DNA of 64,000 nucleotides from Streptomyces fradiae (GTDB lineage Bacteria > Actinomycetota > Actinomycetes > Streptomycetales > Streptomycetaceae), in the NCBI RefSeq assembly GCF_041270065.1, contig NZ_CP065958.1, positions 7,378,001 to 7,442,000 of the forward strand, written 5' to 3'. Both the position numbers and the translations under genes were made by a program. Below are positions 15,995 through 24,272 of the stretch, one piece after another; position 1 is the stretch's first letter, and every line of letters begins with the position of its first letter. The notes below the pieces were generated by a model, which worked only from the letters and a program-made list of their open reading frames with translations, was not told where the DNA came from and did no database searches.

Positions 15995-17149
15995 ATGAGG
16001 ACTATGGACGGCACACCCGGACTCGGCGAGGTCAGCCTCGGGGAGGTCAGCGCGCCGGGCCGCGTCGCCGGGCCCGACGAGGGCATCAGCACCGCCGAAC
16101 TGGCCCTCGCCACCCGCAACCACGGCCTGCCGCTCGAAGCGCTCGCCCACGACACCAGCCCGCCCGGCCTGCACTACGTCCTGGTGCACTACGACATCCC
16201 CGCCACCGACCCCGACGTCTGGCGGCTCGACCTCGACGGCCACGTCGACCACCCGCTCTCGCTCGACCTCGCGGCGCTCCGCGCCCGCCCCGCCGTCACC
16301 CACCGGGTCACCCTGGAGTGCGCGGGCAACGGCCGGGCCCGCCTCACGCCCCGCCCGGTCAGCCAGCCCTGGCTGGCCGAGGCCGTCGGCACCGCCGACT
16401 GGACCGGCGTCCCGCTGGCCGCCCTGCTCGCCGAGGCGGGCCCGCGGGCCGGCGCGGTCGAGGCGGTCTTCACCGGCGCCGACCACGGCGTGGAACGCGG
16501 TGTCGAGCAGGACTACCGGCGCAGCCTCCCGCTCGGCCAGGCCGCCGACCCGGACCGCGGCGTCCTCGTCGCGTACGCCATGAACGGCGCCCCGCTGCCG
16601 CCCCAGCACGGGCACCCGCTGCGCCTGGTCGTGCCCGGCTGGTACGGCATGGCCTCGGTGAAGTGGCTCCGCTCGGTCACCGTCACCGACACCCCCTTCA
16701 CCGGCTTCCAGCAGGCCGTCGCGTACCGCTACCGGGGCGTCACCGAGGATCCGGACGACCCGGGCGAGCCGGTGACCCTGATCGCCCCGCGCGCCCTGAT
16801 GATCCCGCCCGGCTTCCCCGACTTCATGACCCGGGCCCGCGTCGTCCGCCCCGGCCCGGTGCCGCTGGCCGGCCGCGCCTGGTCCGGGCACGGCCCCGTG
16901 GTCCGGGTCGAGCTCAGCGCCGACGGCGAGCAGAGCTGGACGGACGCCGAGGTCACCGCCGACCCGGACCGGCCCTGGGCCTGGGCGGCCTGGCGGGCGG
17001 GCTGGACGGCGACCCCGGGCACGTACCTCCTCAGCGTCCGCGCCACCGACGCCACCGGCCGCACCCAGCCGCTCACCGCCCCCTGGAACCGCGGCGGCTT
17101 CGGGAACAACCTGGTGCAGCGTGTCGAGGTGCACTGCCTGGCGGAGTGA
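15995..17149 (+). CDS. Sulfite-oxidase-like molybdopterin oxidoreductase (soluble)
   Basis: About 384 residues, a single sulfite oxidase-type unit without membrane segments or signal peptide. The Mo-ligating Cys109 sits in VTLECAGNGRA; the family motif MNGAPLPPQHGHPLRLVVPG follows and then WYGMASVKWLRSV, with a C-terminal immunoglobulin-like dimerisation domain (VRVELSADGEQSW). There is no heme or cytochrome domain, so the electron acceptor is separate. ATG codons at 15968, 15995 and 16004 all compete; 15995 is chosen arbitrarily among weak ribosome binding sites. It is a second, distinct family member directly downstream of the membrane-anchored one. Confidence 0.83.
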   Translation: MRTMDGTPGLGEVSLGEVSAPGRVAGPDEGISTAELALATRNHGLPLEALAHDTSPPGLHYVLVHYDIPATDPDVWRLDLDGHVDHPLSLDLAALRARPAVTHRVTLECAGNGRARLTPRPVSQPWLAEAVGTADWTGVPLAALLAEAGPRAGAVEAVFTGADHGVERGVEQDYRRSLPLGQAADPDRGVLVAYAMNGAPLPPQHGHPLRLVVPGWYGMASVKWLRSVTVTDTPFTGFQQAVAYRYRGVTEDPDDPGEPVTLIAPRALMIPPGFPDFMTRARVVRPGPVPLAGRAWSGHGPVVRVELSADGEQSWTDAEVTADPDRPWAWAAWRAGWTATPGTYLLSVRATDATGRTQPLTAPWNRGGFGNNLVQRVEVHCLAE

Positions 17150-17269
17150 CCCGTCCCACCCGGTCGCCGCCGCGGGGGTGTCCGTGCGGCCGGATAGAGT
17201 CGACCGGGACCGACCGTCACCGCGGGCCGGACACCGCAGGCCAGACACCGCAGCACCGAGGAGCATTCC

Positions 17270-18103
17270 GTGACCGACCCGGAGACCACCGCCGCCCTGC
17301 AGCAGCAGATCGCCCGGGAGCTGGAGGTCGGCGAGACCTTCGACCCGAATGCGGAGATCGAGCGCCGGGTGGCCTTCCTCGCCGAGCGCCTCACCTCCAC
17401 CGGTCTGCGCTCCCTGGTCCTCGGCATCAGCGGCGGCGTCGACTCCACCACCGCGGGCCGGCTCTGCCAGCTGGCCGTCGAGCGGGCCCGGGCTGCCGGC
17501 CACGAGGCCGTGTTCTACGCGATGCGGCTGCCCTACGGCGTCCAGGCCGACGAGCACGACGCCCAGCTCGCCCTCGGCTTCATCGAGGCCGACCAGGTCC
17601 TCACCGTGGACGTGAAGCCCGCCAGCGACGCCGCCCTCGACGCGGCCCTGGCCGCCGGCGTCTCCTTCCGCGACGCGCACCACCAGGACTTCGTCCAGGG
17701 CAACATCAAGGCCCGCCAGCGGATGATCGCCCAGTACGCGGTGGCCGGCGCGCACGACGGCCTCGTGGTCGGCACCGACCACGCCGCCGAGGCGGTCTCC
17801 GGCTTCTTCACCAAGTACGGCGACGGCGCCGCCGACCTCGTCCCGCTCACCGGTCTCACCAAGCGCCGGGTGCGCGCGGTCGCGGCCGAGCTCGGCGCCC
17901 CCGCCGAGCTGGTGTGGAAGACCCCGACGGCCGACCTGGAGACCCTGGACCCGGGCAAGCCCGACGAGGACGCGCTCGGCGTGACGTACGACGAGATCGA
18001 CGACTTCCTGGAGGGCAAGCCGGTCGGCGAGGCCGCCTTCGACGCGATCGTGCGCCGCTACCGGCTCACCGACCACAAGCGCAGCCTGCCGATCGCGCCC
18101 TGA
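17270..18103 (+). CDS. nadE: Ammonia-dependent NAD+ synthetase
   Basis: 277 residues, typical of the short NH3-dependent NadE of the N-type ATP pyrophosphatase family (E. coli NadE 275). The PP-loop SGGVDS is at 54-59; [12 protein letters not shown] and [21 protein letters not shown] are the deamido-NAD and NH3-site motifs. It converts deamido-NAD and ammonia to NAD in the cytoplasm. The GTG at 17270 has GAGGAG 8 bp upstream. No glutaminase domain is present. Single gene, followed by a hairpin-like palindrome. Confidence 0.95.
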   Translation: MTDPETTAALQQQIARELEVGETFDPNAEIERRVAFLAERLTSTGLRSLVLGISGGVDSTTAGRLCQLAVERARAAGHEAVFYAMRLPYGVQADEHDAQLALGFIEADQVLTVDVKPASDAALDAALAAGVSFRDAHHQDFVQGNIKARQRMIAQYAVAGAHDGLVVGTDHAAEAVSGFFTKYGDGAADLVPLTGLTKRRVRAVAAELGAPAELVWKTPTADLETLDPGKPDEDALGVTYDEIDDFLEGKPVGEAAFDAIVRRYRLTDHKRSLPIAP

Positions 18104-18133
18104 GGCCCCTGGGCCCCCGCCCCTCCGGGCACG

Positions 18134-18149
18134 GTCACCCGAGGGTGAC
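18134..18149. terminator. 16-bp palindrome after nadE
   Basis: GTCACCC and GGGTGAC flank GA, 30 bp past the nadE stop and about 108 bp before the VOC gene. It could be a terminator or a protein-binding site; the 2-nt loop is tight for a hairpin. Confidence 0.4.
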
Positions 18150-18256
18150 AGCCGGGGGACCATCCGGCCGTTTCCGCGTGGCGGGGGCGGCCGGGCGCCC
18201 GGGCCGTGGTGCCCTGTGGGGACGTCAGCAGACGCCCCACCGAAGGGAGATCACCC

Positions 18257-18646
18257 GTGTTGTTCGGCAGCACCACGGCATTCAGCAGCTTCTCGGTCGA
18301 CGACCTCGACGCGGCCCGCGCCTTCTACGGCGACACCCTCGGCCTCCAGGCCGACGTGGAGGGCACCGGGGAGATGCGGATGCTGTTCCTCACCCTCGCC
18401 GGCGGCGCGAGGGTCATGGTCTACCCGAAGGGCGACGCGCACAGCCCGGCGAGCTTCACCGTCCTGAACTTCCAGGTCGACGACATCGACGTCGCCGTCG
18501 ACGCCCTCGCCGACAAGGGCGTCGAGTTCCAGCGCTACGAGGGCTTCGAGTTCGACGCGAAGGGCATCTGCCGGGACGAGCGCGGGCCCGCCATCGCCTG
18601 GTTCACCGACTCCGCGAAGAACGTCATCGCGGTGCTCCAGCGCTGA
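18257..18646 (+). CDS. VOC (glyoxalase/bleomycin-resistance fold) protein
   Basis: 129-residue single-domain vicinal oxygen chelate protein: FSVDDLDAARAFYGDTLGL at the start and FQVDDIDVAVDALADKGVEF in the second half, ending in AIAWFTDSAKNVIAVLQ. Members bind a metal and act as glyoxalases, dioxygenases, resistance proteins or binding proteins; nothing here tells which. GTG start with AAGGGAGA 7 bp upstream. Probably monocistronic. Confidence 0.8.
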   Translation: MLFGSTTAFSSFSVDDLDAARAFYGDTLGLQADVEGTGEMRMLFLTLAGGARVMVYPKGDAHSPASFTVLNFQVDDIDVAVDALADKGVEFQRYEGFEFDAKGICRDERGPAIAWFTDSAKNVIAVLQR

Positions 18647-18751
18647 TCCGCCGCTTCCGGCCCCACGGCCTTCCGGACCTTGGGCGGCGTGCGCCCCCGT
18701 CATGTGATCCACTGTCCTGGCGGGGGCGCACACGAACAGGAGCCGTACGCC

Positions 18752-20065
18752 GTGTCCACGTACCGTCAGCCGGAACTCGTCCTCACCGACCGCCACTACA
18801 CCGTCCCCCTCGACCACGCCCGCCCCGACGGCGAGACGATCGAGCTGTACGGACGCGAGGTCGTCGCGAGGGACAAGGCCGACCGCAACGACCTGCCCTG
18901 GCTGCTGTACCTGGAGGGCGGCCCCGGCTTCGGCGCCCGCCGCTTCATCGGCCCGCAGGCCTGGCTCGGGCGCGCCGTGCGCGAGTTCCGCGTGCTGCTC
19001 CTGGACCAGCGCGGCACCGGCCGCTCCACCCCCGCCAACCGGCAGACCCTGCCGCTCCGCGGCACTCCGCGCGGGCAGGCCGCCTATCTGGCCCACTTCC
19101 GCGCCGACTCCATCGTCAAGGACTGCGAACTGATCCGCCGCGAGCTGACCGGCGGCGCCCCGTGGACCGTCCTCGGCCAGAGCTTCGGCGGTTTCTGCGC
19201 CACCCACTACCTCTCCACCGCGCCCGAGGGCCTCGCCACCGTCCTCATCACCGGAGGCCTGCCCTCGCTCGGCGCCACCGCCGACGAGGTCTACCGGGCC
19301 GCGTACCCCAGGATCCTGCGCAAGAACGAGGCGCACTACGCCCGTTACCCCGACGACGTCGAGCGGGTCCGGGCGATCGTCGCGCACCTGCAGGAACGGC
19401 CCGCCGCCCTGCCCGGCGGCGGCACCCTCACCCCCGAGGCCTTCCAGTCCCTCGGCATCCTCCTCGGTACCGGCCAGGGCACCCACCAGCTCCATCTGCT
19501 CCTGGAGGACGCCTTCGTCCCCACCCCCGCCGGCCCCGCGCTCTCCGACGCCTTCCTGGAAGCCGTCCGGGCCCAGCTCTCCTTCGCCGGACACCCGCTC
19601 TACGCCGTGCTCCACGAGGCCATCTACGCCCAGGGTCCGGGCCACGGCCACGGCGCCACGGACTGGGCCGCCGAGCGGGTCCGCGCCGAGTTCCCCGCCT
19701 TCGACGCGGCCAAGGCGCTCACCGGCGACGGACCGGTCATGCTCACCGGCGAGAGCATCCACCCCTGGCACTTCGCCACCGACCCGGCGCTCGCCCCGCT
19801 GCGCGAGACCGCCGAGCACCTGGCCGCCCGCGCCGACTGGGCGCCGCTCTACGACCCGGCCCGGCTCGCCGCCAACGAGGTGCCGGTCGCCGCCGCCGTC
19901 TACCACGACGACATGTACGTGGACACCGCCCACTCCCTGCGCACCGCCCGGACCATCCGGGGCCTGCGCACCTGGGTCACCGACGAGTTCGAGCACGACG
20001 GCGTCCGGGCCGGCGGCCCGCGCGTCCTCGACCGGCTCCTCGCCCTGGTCCGCGACGAGGTCTGA
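18752..20065 (+). CDS. Proline iminopeptidase-like alpha/beta hydrolase (peptidase family S33)
   Basis: 437 residues. Hydrolase landmarks: oxyanion GGPGFG at 56-61, DQRGTGRS at 85-92 and the nucleophile elbow GQSFGG at 142-147 (Ser144). The long helical cap (about 180-330) and late acidic/His residues (YHDDMYVD, DEFEHDG) fit S33 prolyl aminopeptidases of about 420-430 residues. It should release N-terminal proline, or act on related amides, in the cytoplasm since no signal peptide is seen. GTG start at 18752 with AGGAG about 10 bp upstream. Followed by a long terminator-like stem. Confidence 0.87.
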   Translation: MSTYRQPELVLTDRHYTVPLDHARPDGETIELYGREVVARDKADRNDLPWLLYLEGGPGFGARRFIGPQAWLGRAVREFRVLLLDQRGTGRSTPANRQTLPLRGTPRGQAAYLAHFRADSIVKDCELIRRELTGGAPWTVLGQSFGGFCATHYLSTAPEGLATVLITGGLPSLGATADEVYRAAYPRILRKNEAHYARYPDDVERVRAIVAHLQERPAALPGGGTLTPEAFQSLGILLGTGQGTHQLHLLLEDAFVPTPAGPALSDAFLEAVRAQLSFAGHPLYAVLHEAIYAQGPGHGHGATDWAAERVRAEFPAFDAAKALTGDGPVMLTGESIHPWHFATDPALAPLRETAEHLAARADWAPLYDPARLAANEVPVAAAVYHDDMYVDTAHSLRTARTIRGLRTWVTDEFEHDGVRAGGPRVLDRLLALVRDEV

Positions 20066-20077
20066 GCGCGGCGACGG

Positions 20078-20138
20078 CCCCGGGCGCGGGTGGCGGAACC
20101 GGTCGCTCCGCGCCGGGGTCCGCCGCCCGCGCCCGGGG
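20078..20138 (+). terminator. Long stem-loop terminator
   Basis: CCCCGGGCGCGGG pairs with CCCGCGCCCGGGG, and directly inside GGCGGA pairs with TCCGCC, giving an almost continuous 20-bp stem. It begins 12 bp after the iminopeptidase stop. Confidence 0.65.
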
Positions 20139-20151
20139 ATAGGATGCGCGC

Positions 20152-20165
20152 GCAATCGGTGAGCA
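20152..20165 (-). promoter_or_regulatory. Putative operator 1 of the GntR/LacI-type regulator
   Basis: On the minus strand this reads TGCTCACCGATTGC. The same 14-mer with one change (TGCTCACTGATTGC) occurs on the plus strand at 21386-21399, after the regulator. Two near-identical sites bracketing a regulator gene suggest that it represses its own promoter and that of the SIS gene. Confidence 0.55.
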
Positions 20166-20225
20166 ATCGGCGATCGCCCGCCGCCCGTTCGAGCACCTGG
20201 GGGACCGTTGGCCGCAGGGGGACCG

Positions 20226-21395
20226 GTGACACCCGGCGGGATCCCCGTGCCGTCGTCCGGACGCGAGCTGAAGTTCCGCGCCCTGACGGCCCGGCTGCGC
20301 CAGGGCATGCTGGACGGCACCTGGCCGCCGGGCAGCAAACTGCCCACCGAGCGCGCCCTCGCCGCCGACACCGGCGTCTCCGTGACGACGGTCCGCCGCG
20401 CGTACGAGGAGCTGGTCGCCCTCGGCCTGGTCGAACGCCGCCAGGGCGCGGGCACCTTCGCCGCCGCGCACCCCGAGGAACCGCGCGGCGGCCGCACCGT
20501 GGTCGGCGTCCTCGTCCCCGACACCGCCTTCTACTACCCCCGGGTGCTGCACGGCATCGAGCAGGAACTCACCGCCGCCGGAGCCCGGTTGGTCCTCGCC
20601 TGCTCCCACTACGACCCTGCCGAGGAGGACGCCGCCGTCGCCCGGCTGCTCGGCTCCGGCGTCCACGGACTGCTCCTCGTGCCCACCCTGCACACCGCCA
20701 CCGACCCGGGCCGGCGCGCCGAGGAACTGCTCGCTCTGCCCGTGCCCGCCGTCCTCGTCGAACGGCGGCTCGCCGCCCACGGACCCGGCGACCCCACCGA
20801 ACACGTCTGCACCGACCACGAGGGCGGCGCCTACGACGCCGTGCGGCACCTGCGCGGCCTCGGCCACCGCCGGCTCGGCCTCCTGGTCCGCTCCGACGCC
20901 CCCACCACCGCACCCCTCGAGTCCGGCTTCGCCCGCGCCGTCGCCGACCTGCACCTGCCCGCACCGCACTGCGAGCGCGCGACCATGGGCGAGTGGCACG
21001 CCGACCGCGCCGACGCCGCCGTCGCCGCGCTGCGCGCCGCCCGGGTCACCGCCGCGCTCTGCTTCGGCGACCGCGAGGCCGCGCTCGTGCTCGCCGCCGC
21101 CCGCCGCGCCGGGCTCAGGGTCCCCGACGACCTCGCCCTGATCTCGTACGACAACGAGCTCGCCGATGTCGCCGAGACCCCGCTGACCGCCGTCTCCCCG
21201 CCCAAGTTCCAGGTCGGCCGGCTCGCCGCGCAGATCCTGCTGCGCCGCCTCGCCGAGGGCGACGCCTCCCCGCTGCACCAGGTGCAGCTGCGGCCCCGGC
21301 TCGTGGTCCGCGCCTCCTGCGGCGCCGCGCCCGCCGCCGTATCCGCTGCCGGACTCGCCGCCGGTGCGCACAAAAGTCCAAGCGGTGCTCACTGA
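20226..21395 (+). CDS. GntR-type helix-turn-helix fused to LacI-like sugar sensor (AraR-like architecture)
   Basis: About 389 residues. The N-terminal 12-75 is a GntR winged helix (KLPTERALAADTGVSVTTVR, RRAYEELVALGLVERRQGAGTF). From 85 to 365 is a LacI/periplasmic-binding sensor domain (VGVLVPDTAFYYPRVLHGIEQEL, CTDHEGGAYDAVRHLRGLGHRRLGLL, DDLALISYDNE). Such hybrids (AraR type) sense a sugar and control its catabolic genes. The downstream SIS isomerase and PIG-L deacetylase suggest an amino sugar. The start is uncertain: GTG 20226 or TTG 20208, each behind a similar G-rich stretch. A putative operator lies on both sides of the gene. Confidence 0.85.
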   Translation: MTPGGIPVPSSGRELKFRALTARLRQGMLDGTWPPGSKLPTERALAADTGVSVTTVRRAYEELVALGLVERRQGAGTFAAAHPEEPRGGRTVVGVLVPDTAFYYPRVLHGIEQELTAAGARLVLACSHYDPAEEDAAVARLLGSGVHGLLLVPTLHTATDPGRRAEELLALPVPAVLVERRLAAHGPGDPTEHVCTDHEGGAYDAVRHLRGLGHRRLGLLVRSDAPTTAPLESGFARAVADLHLPAPHCERATMGEWHADRADAAVAALRAARVTAALCFGDREAALVLAAARRAGLRVPDDLALISYDNELADVAETPLTAVSPPKFQVGRLAAQILLRRLAEGDASPLHQVQLRPRLVVRASCGAAPAAVSAAGLAAGAHKSPSGAH

Positions 21396-21399
21396 TTGC
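21386..21399 (+). promoter_or_regulatory. Putative operator 2 (upstream of the SIS gene)
   Basis: TGCTCACTGATTGC, 13 of 14 identical to operator 1 on the opposite strand. It overlaps the regulator stop codon (21393-21395) and lies 90 bp before the SIS gene, where it could control transcription of that gene. The hexamer TGCTCA recurs immediately after the core. Confidence 0.55.
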
Positions 21400-21489
21400 T
21401 CATGGCTGCGCTGCGGTCCGCCGGGATAGAAATCCGTCCGAGCCCCCGGCCCCTCGACGGGCGGCTCACCGCGCCGAGAGAGGACGGAC

Positions 21490-22383
21490 ATGACCACCCA
21501 CGTCGAGAACGAGATCGCGAGCCAGCCCGACTGCTGGCGGCGGGCCGCCGAACTCGCCGCCGAGCGGGCCGACCCGCTGCCCCGGACGGGCGAGCGGATC
21601 GCCGTCGTCGGCTGCGGCACCTCGTACTTCATCGCCCGCGCCTACGCCGCGCTGCGCGAGTCCCTCGGCGCCGGCGAGACCGATGCCTTCCCGGCTTCCG
21701 ACCCGACCCCGCTCGGCCGCGGCTACGACCGGATCGTCGCCCTCACCCGCTCCGGCACCACCACCGAGGTCGCCGGACTCCTCGCCCGCGCCGCCGGCCT
21801 GATCCCCACCGTCGCCCTCACCGGTGTCCCCGACAGCCCGGCCGGCCACCACGCCGACGCCGTCGTCGACCTCGGCTTCGCCGACGAACGCTCCGTCGTC
21901 CAGACCCGGTTCGCCACCACCGCGCTGCAACTCCTGCGCGCCGCGCTCGGCGTCGACCTCGGCCCCTCCATCGCCGACGCCGAACTCGCCCTGTACGAGC
22001 CGCTGCCCACCGCCTGGGAGAAGCACGGCCAGTTCACCTTCCTCGGCACCGGCTGGACCGTCGGCCTCGCCGACGAGGCCGCGCTCAAGCTGCGCGAGGC
22101 GGCCCGCGCCTGGACCGAGTCGTACCCGGCGATGGAGTACCGCCACGGCCCCATCAGCATCAGCGACCCCGGCAGCCTGGTCTGGTGCCTCGGCCCGGTC
22201 CCGCCCGGCCTCGCCGACGAAGTCGACGCCACCGGCGCCCAGTTCGTCGCCGACGCCGTCGACCCGGTGGCCGGCCTGGTGCGCGCCCAGCGCCTCGCCG
22301 TCGCCCTCGCCGCCCGCCGCGGCCTCAACCCCGACCGCCCGCGCAACCTGACCCGCTCGGTGATCCTCGCCGGCGCCCGGTAG
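21490..22383 (+). CDS. SIS-domain sugar isomerase/deaminase (AgaS / GlmS-isomerase type)
   Basis: 297 residues with two SIS (sugar isomerase) domains: VVGCGTSYFIARAYA at 39-53 and LTRSGTTTEVAGLLARA near 84-100 in the first, FLGTGWTVGLADEAALKLREAA in the second, and AMEYRHGP as in GlmS-like isomerases. Family members isomerise or deaminate phosphorylated amino sugars such as glucosamine-6-phosphate in the cytoplasm. The ATG at 21490 has GAGAGAGGAC upstream. It follows the GntR/LacI-type regulator and precedes a PIG-L deacetylase, a logical order for N-acetyl amino sugar use. Confidence 0.83.
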   Translation: MTTHVENEIASQPDCWRRAAELAAERADPLPRTGERIAVVGCGTSYFIARAYAALRESLGAGETDAFPASDPTPLGRGYDRIVALTRSGTTTEVAGLLARAAGLIPTVALTGVPDSPAGHHADAVVDLGFADERSVVQTRFATTALQLLRAALGVDLGPSIADAELALYEPLPTAWEKHGQFTFLGTGWTVGLADEAALKLREAARAWTESYPAMEYRHGPISISDPGSLVWCLGPVPPGLADEVDATGAQFVADAVDPVAGLVRAQRLAVALAARRGLNPDRPRNLTRSVILAGAR

Positions 22384-22430
22384 CGCCTGTTCTACGGATC
22401 ACGGCGGGGCCCGGCTCGTATCCTGCCCCC

Positions 22431-23225
22431 ATGAGCGAGAACAGCGAGAACAGCGAGAACGGCGAGAACAGCCAGAACACCGAACAGGCCCAGCCGCTGG
22501 CCGAGATGCCCGCCGACTGGCAGCGCGCGCTCGCCGTCGTCGCCCACCCCGACGACCTGGAGTACGGCTGCGCCGCCGCCGTCGCCGGCTGGACCGACCA
22601 GGGCAAGGAGGTCGGCTACCTCCTGGTCACCCGCGGCGAGGCCGGCATCGACACCCTCGACCCGGCCACCTGCGCCCCGCTGCGCGAACGCGAGCAGCGC
22701 GAGAGCGCCGCGATCGTGGGCGTGACGAGCGTGGAGTTCCTCGACCACCGCGACGGCGTCGTCGAGTACGGGCTCGGGCTGCGCCGTGACATCGCCGCCG
22801 CGATCCGCCGGCACCGGCCGGAACTGGTCATCACCCTCAACCACCGCGACACGTGGGGCCCCGAGCCCGGCGGCTTCTGGAACACCCCCGACCACAAGGC
22901 CGTCGGCCGCGCCGTCCTCGACGCGGCCGCCGACGCGGGCAACCGCTGGATCTTCCCCGAACTCACCGAGCAGGGCCTGGACCCCTGGAACGGGGTCCGC
23001 TGGGTCGCCGTCGCCGGTTCGAACCTGCCCACCCACGCCGTCGACGCCGGCCCCGGCCTGGAGCGTGCCACCCGCTCGCTGCGCGCCCACCGCACCTACA
23101 TCGAGGCGCTGACCGACCAGGACGTCGACACGTACTGCCGCTCGTTCGTCGCGGAGTCCACCGGACGGGCCGCGGCCCGCTTCGGCGGCCGTCCGGCCGT
23201 CGCGTTCGAGGTGTTCCCCCGCTAG
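22431..23225 (+). CDS. PIG-L / LmbE-family N-deacetylase
   Basis: 264 residues. The zinc-binding AHPDD is at 38-42, with a third histidine in NTPDHKAVGRA near 154, matching PIG-L/MshB/LmbE zinc deacetylases. They remove acetyl groups from GlcNAc-containing compounds. The first 16 residues are a repeat of Ser-Glu-Asn units, encoded by tandem 9-base copies, so this tail is probably disordered and variable between strains. It lies 47 bp after the SIS gene and is likely in the same transcript. The substrate is not determined; mycothiol-type conjugates are an alternative to free amino sugars. Confidence 0.85.
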   Translation: MSENSENSENGENSQNTEQAQPLAEMPADWQRALAVVAHPDDLEYGCAAAVAGWTDQGKEVGYLLVTRGEAGIDTLDPATCAPLREREQRESAAIVGVTSVEFLDHRDGVVEYGLGLRRDIAAAIRRHRPELVITLNHRDTWGPEPGGFWNTPDHKAVGRAVLDAAADAGNRWIFPELTEQGLDPWNGVRWVAVAGSNLPTHAVDAGPGLERATRSLRAHRTYIEALTDQDVDTYCRSFVAESTGRAAARFGGRPAVAFEVFPR

Positions 23226-23242
23226 GGCGGTCACGCGGCGAA

Positions 23243-23257
23243 CGCGGCCCGGCCGCG
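23243..23257. terminator. Small hairpin between convergent genes
   Basis: CGCGGCC and GGCCGCG around one base, between the PIG-L stop (23225) and the convergent VOC stop (23259). The loop is very short, so confidence is low. Confidence 0.3.
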
Positions 23258-23258
23258 C

Positions 23259-24038
23259 CTACATGTTCGGGTCGGGCCGCAGCACCGCGAACGGCGCGCC
23301 GAACGGGTCCGTGAACCAGGCGAGCCGGCCGACGTCCGGGACGTCCGAGGGCGGCAGCAGCACCGAGCCGCCGTTCTCCTGCACCGTCACCGAGGTGCGG
23401 TCCGCGTCCGCCACCATGAAGTACGGCACCCACATCGACTTGTCCATGCCCTCCTGGCGCGGCGCCGCCCCTCCGAACGAGGCGTCCTGGGGCTCGCCCT
23501 CGGCGGTCAGCAGCACCCGGTACGTCATGCCCGAGGACTCCATCTCCTGCCAGCGCCAGCCGAACAGGCCCTGGTAGAAGCCGAGGGTGGTCTCCGGGTC
23601 GGGCACGTGCAGCTCGACCCAGACCAGGGTGTCGTTCTGCGAGGTGCGCTCCAGGCCCTTGACGGTGTTCGGCTGCCACACCGCGAACTGGGCGCCCGCC
23701 GGGTCGGTCAGCGAGGCCATCCGCCCCGCGTCCATCACGTCGAACGCCGCCGCGCGCACCGTCCCGCCCGCCTTCTCCGCCGCCTGCGCGGTCGCCTCCG
23801 CGTCCGGGGTCTGGAAGTAGACCGTCCAGGCGCTGCTCGCGCCCTCCTCCGTCAGCGGGCCGAGCGCCGCGACGGTCTTGCCGTCCTGCTGGAAGAAGCC
23901 GTAGCCACCGGCGTCGGGTCCCGCCGAGGCGAAGTCCCAGCCGAAGACCCGGCCGTAGAACTGGGCGGCGGCGGCCGTGTCCGGGCTGCCGAGGTCGAGC
24001 CAGTCGGGGGAGCCGGTGATGAAGTCCGTACCGAGCAT
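23259..24038 (-). CDS. Two-domain VOC (glyoxalase-fold) protein
   Basis: 259 residues comprising two vicinal oxygen chelate repeats: PDWLDLGSPDTAAAAQFYGR at about 11-30 and LVWVELHVPDPETTLGFYQG at about 138-157, each followed by a FAVxxP/R-type closing strand (QFAVWQP, PFAVLRP). Tandem VOC proteins of this size are common in streptomycetes (27 kDa antigen CFP30B type) and their role is generally unknown. A homologue of the same design lies at 36600-37397 in this window. ATG start. Confidence 0.8.
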   Translation of the reverse strand: MLGTDFITGSPDWLDLGSPDTAAAAQFYGRVFGWDFASAGPDAGGYGFFQQDGKTVAALGPLTEEGASSAWTVYFQTPDAEATAQAAEKAGGTVRAAAFDVMDAGRMASLTDPAGAQFAVWQPNTVKGLERTSQNDTLVWVELHVPDPETTLGFYQGLFGWRWQEMESSGMTYRVLLTAEGEPQDASFGGAAPRQEGMDKSMWVPYFMVADADRTSVTVQENGGSVLLPPSDVPDVGRLAWFTDPFGAPFAVLRPDPNM

Positions 24039-24230
24039 GGGGTGGGTCCCGTCCTTCCGGGTGGGAGGCCGCGCGGTGCCGTGGGCGCCGTACGGGGCCG
24101 GGGTTTCCGGCCACCATGGCCGATCCTCGCCCTCGGCCGGGGCGGGCGCAGCCCCGCCCGCCGGGTTTCATCCGCACGGCGCAGCGCACCGGCCCCGGGT
24201 GCACGCCCGGAAGGGGGTGCGGGTTCCCTC

Positions 24231-24264
24231 GGGTCGGCGCCAGGTCCCGACCCGGCGCCGACCC
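24231..24264 (-). terminator. Terminator hairpin of the reductase gene
   Basis: GGGTCGGCGCC and GGCGCCGACCC form a perfect 11-bp stem with a 12-nt loop, 9 bp beyond the stop of the thioredoxin-reductase-like gene. The rest of the 24039-24272 gap shows no gene. Confidence 0.55.
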
Positions 24265-24272
24265 GACGCCCC

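Noticed and set aside
15685..20142. Very long open frame running through several genes
   Set aside because: It is Arg/Pro/Ala-rich, covers the molybdoenzyme, nadE, VOC and peptidase genes in another frame and shows no domain. High GC content makes stop codons rare in off-frames.
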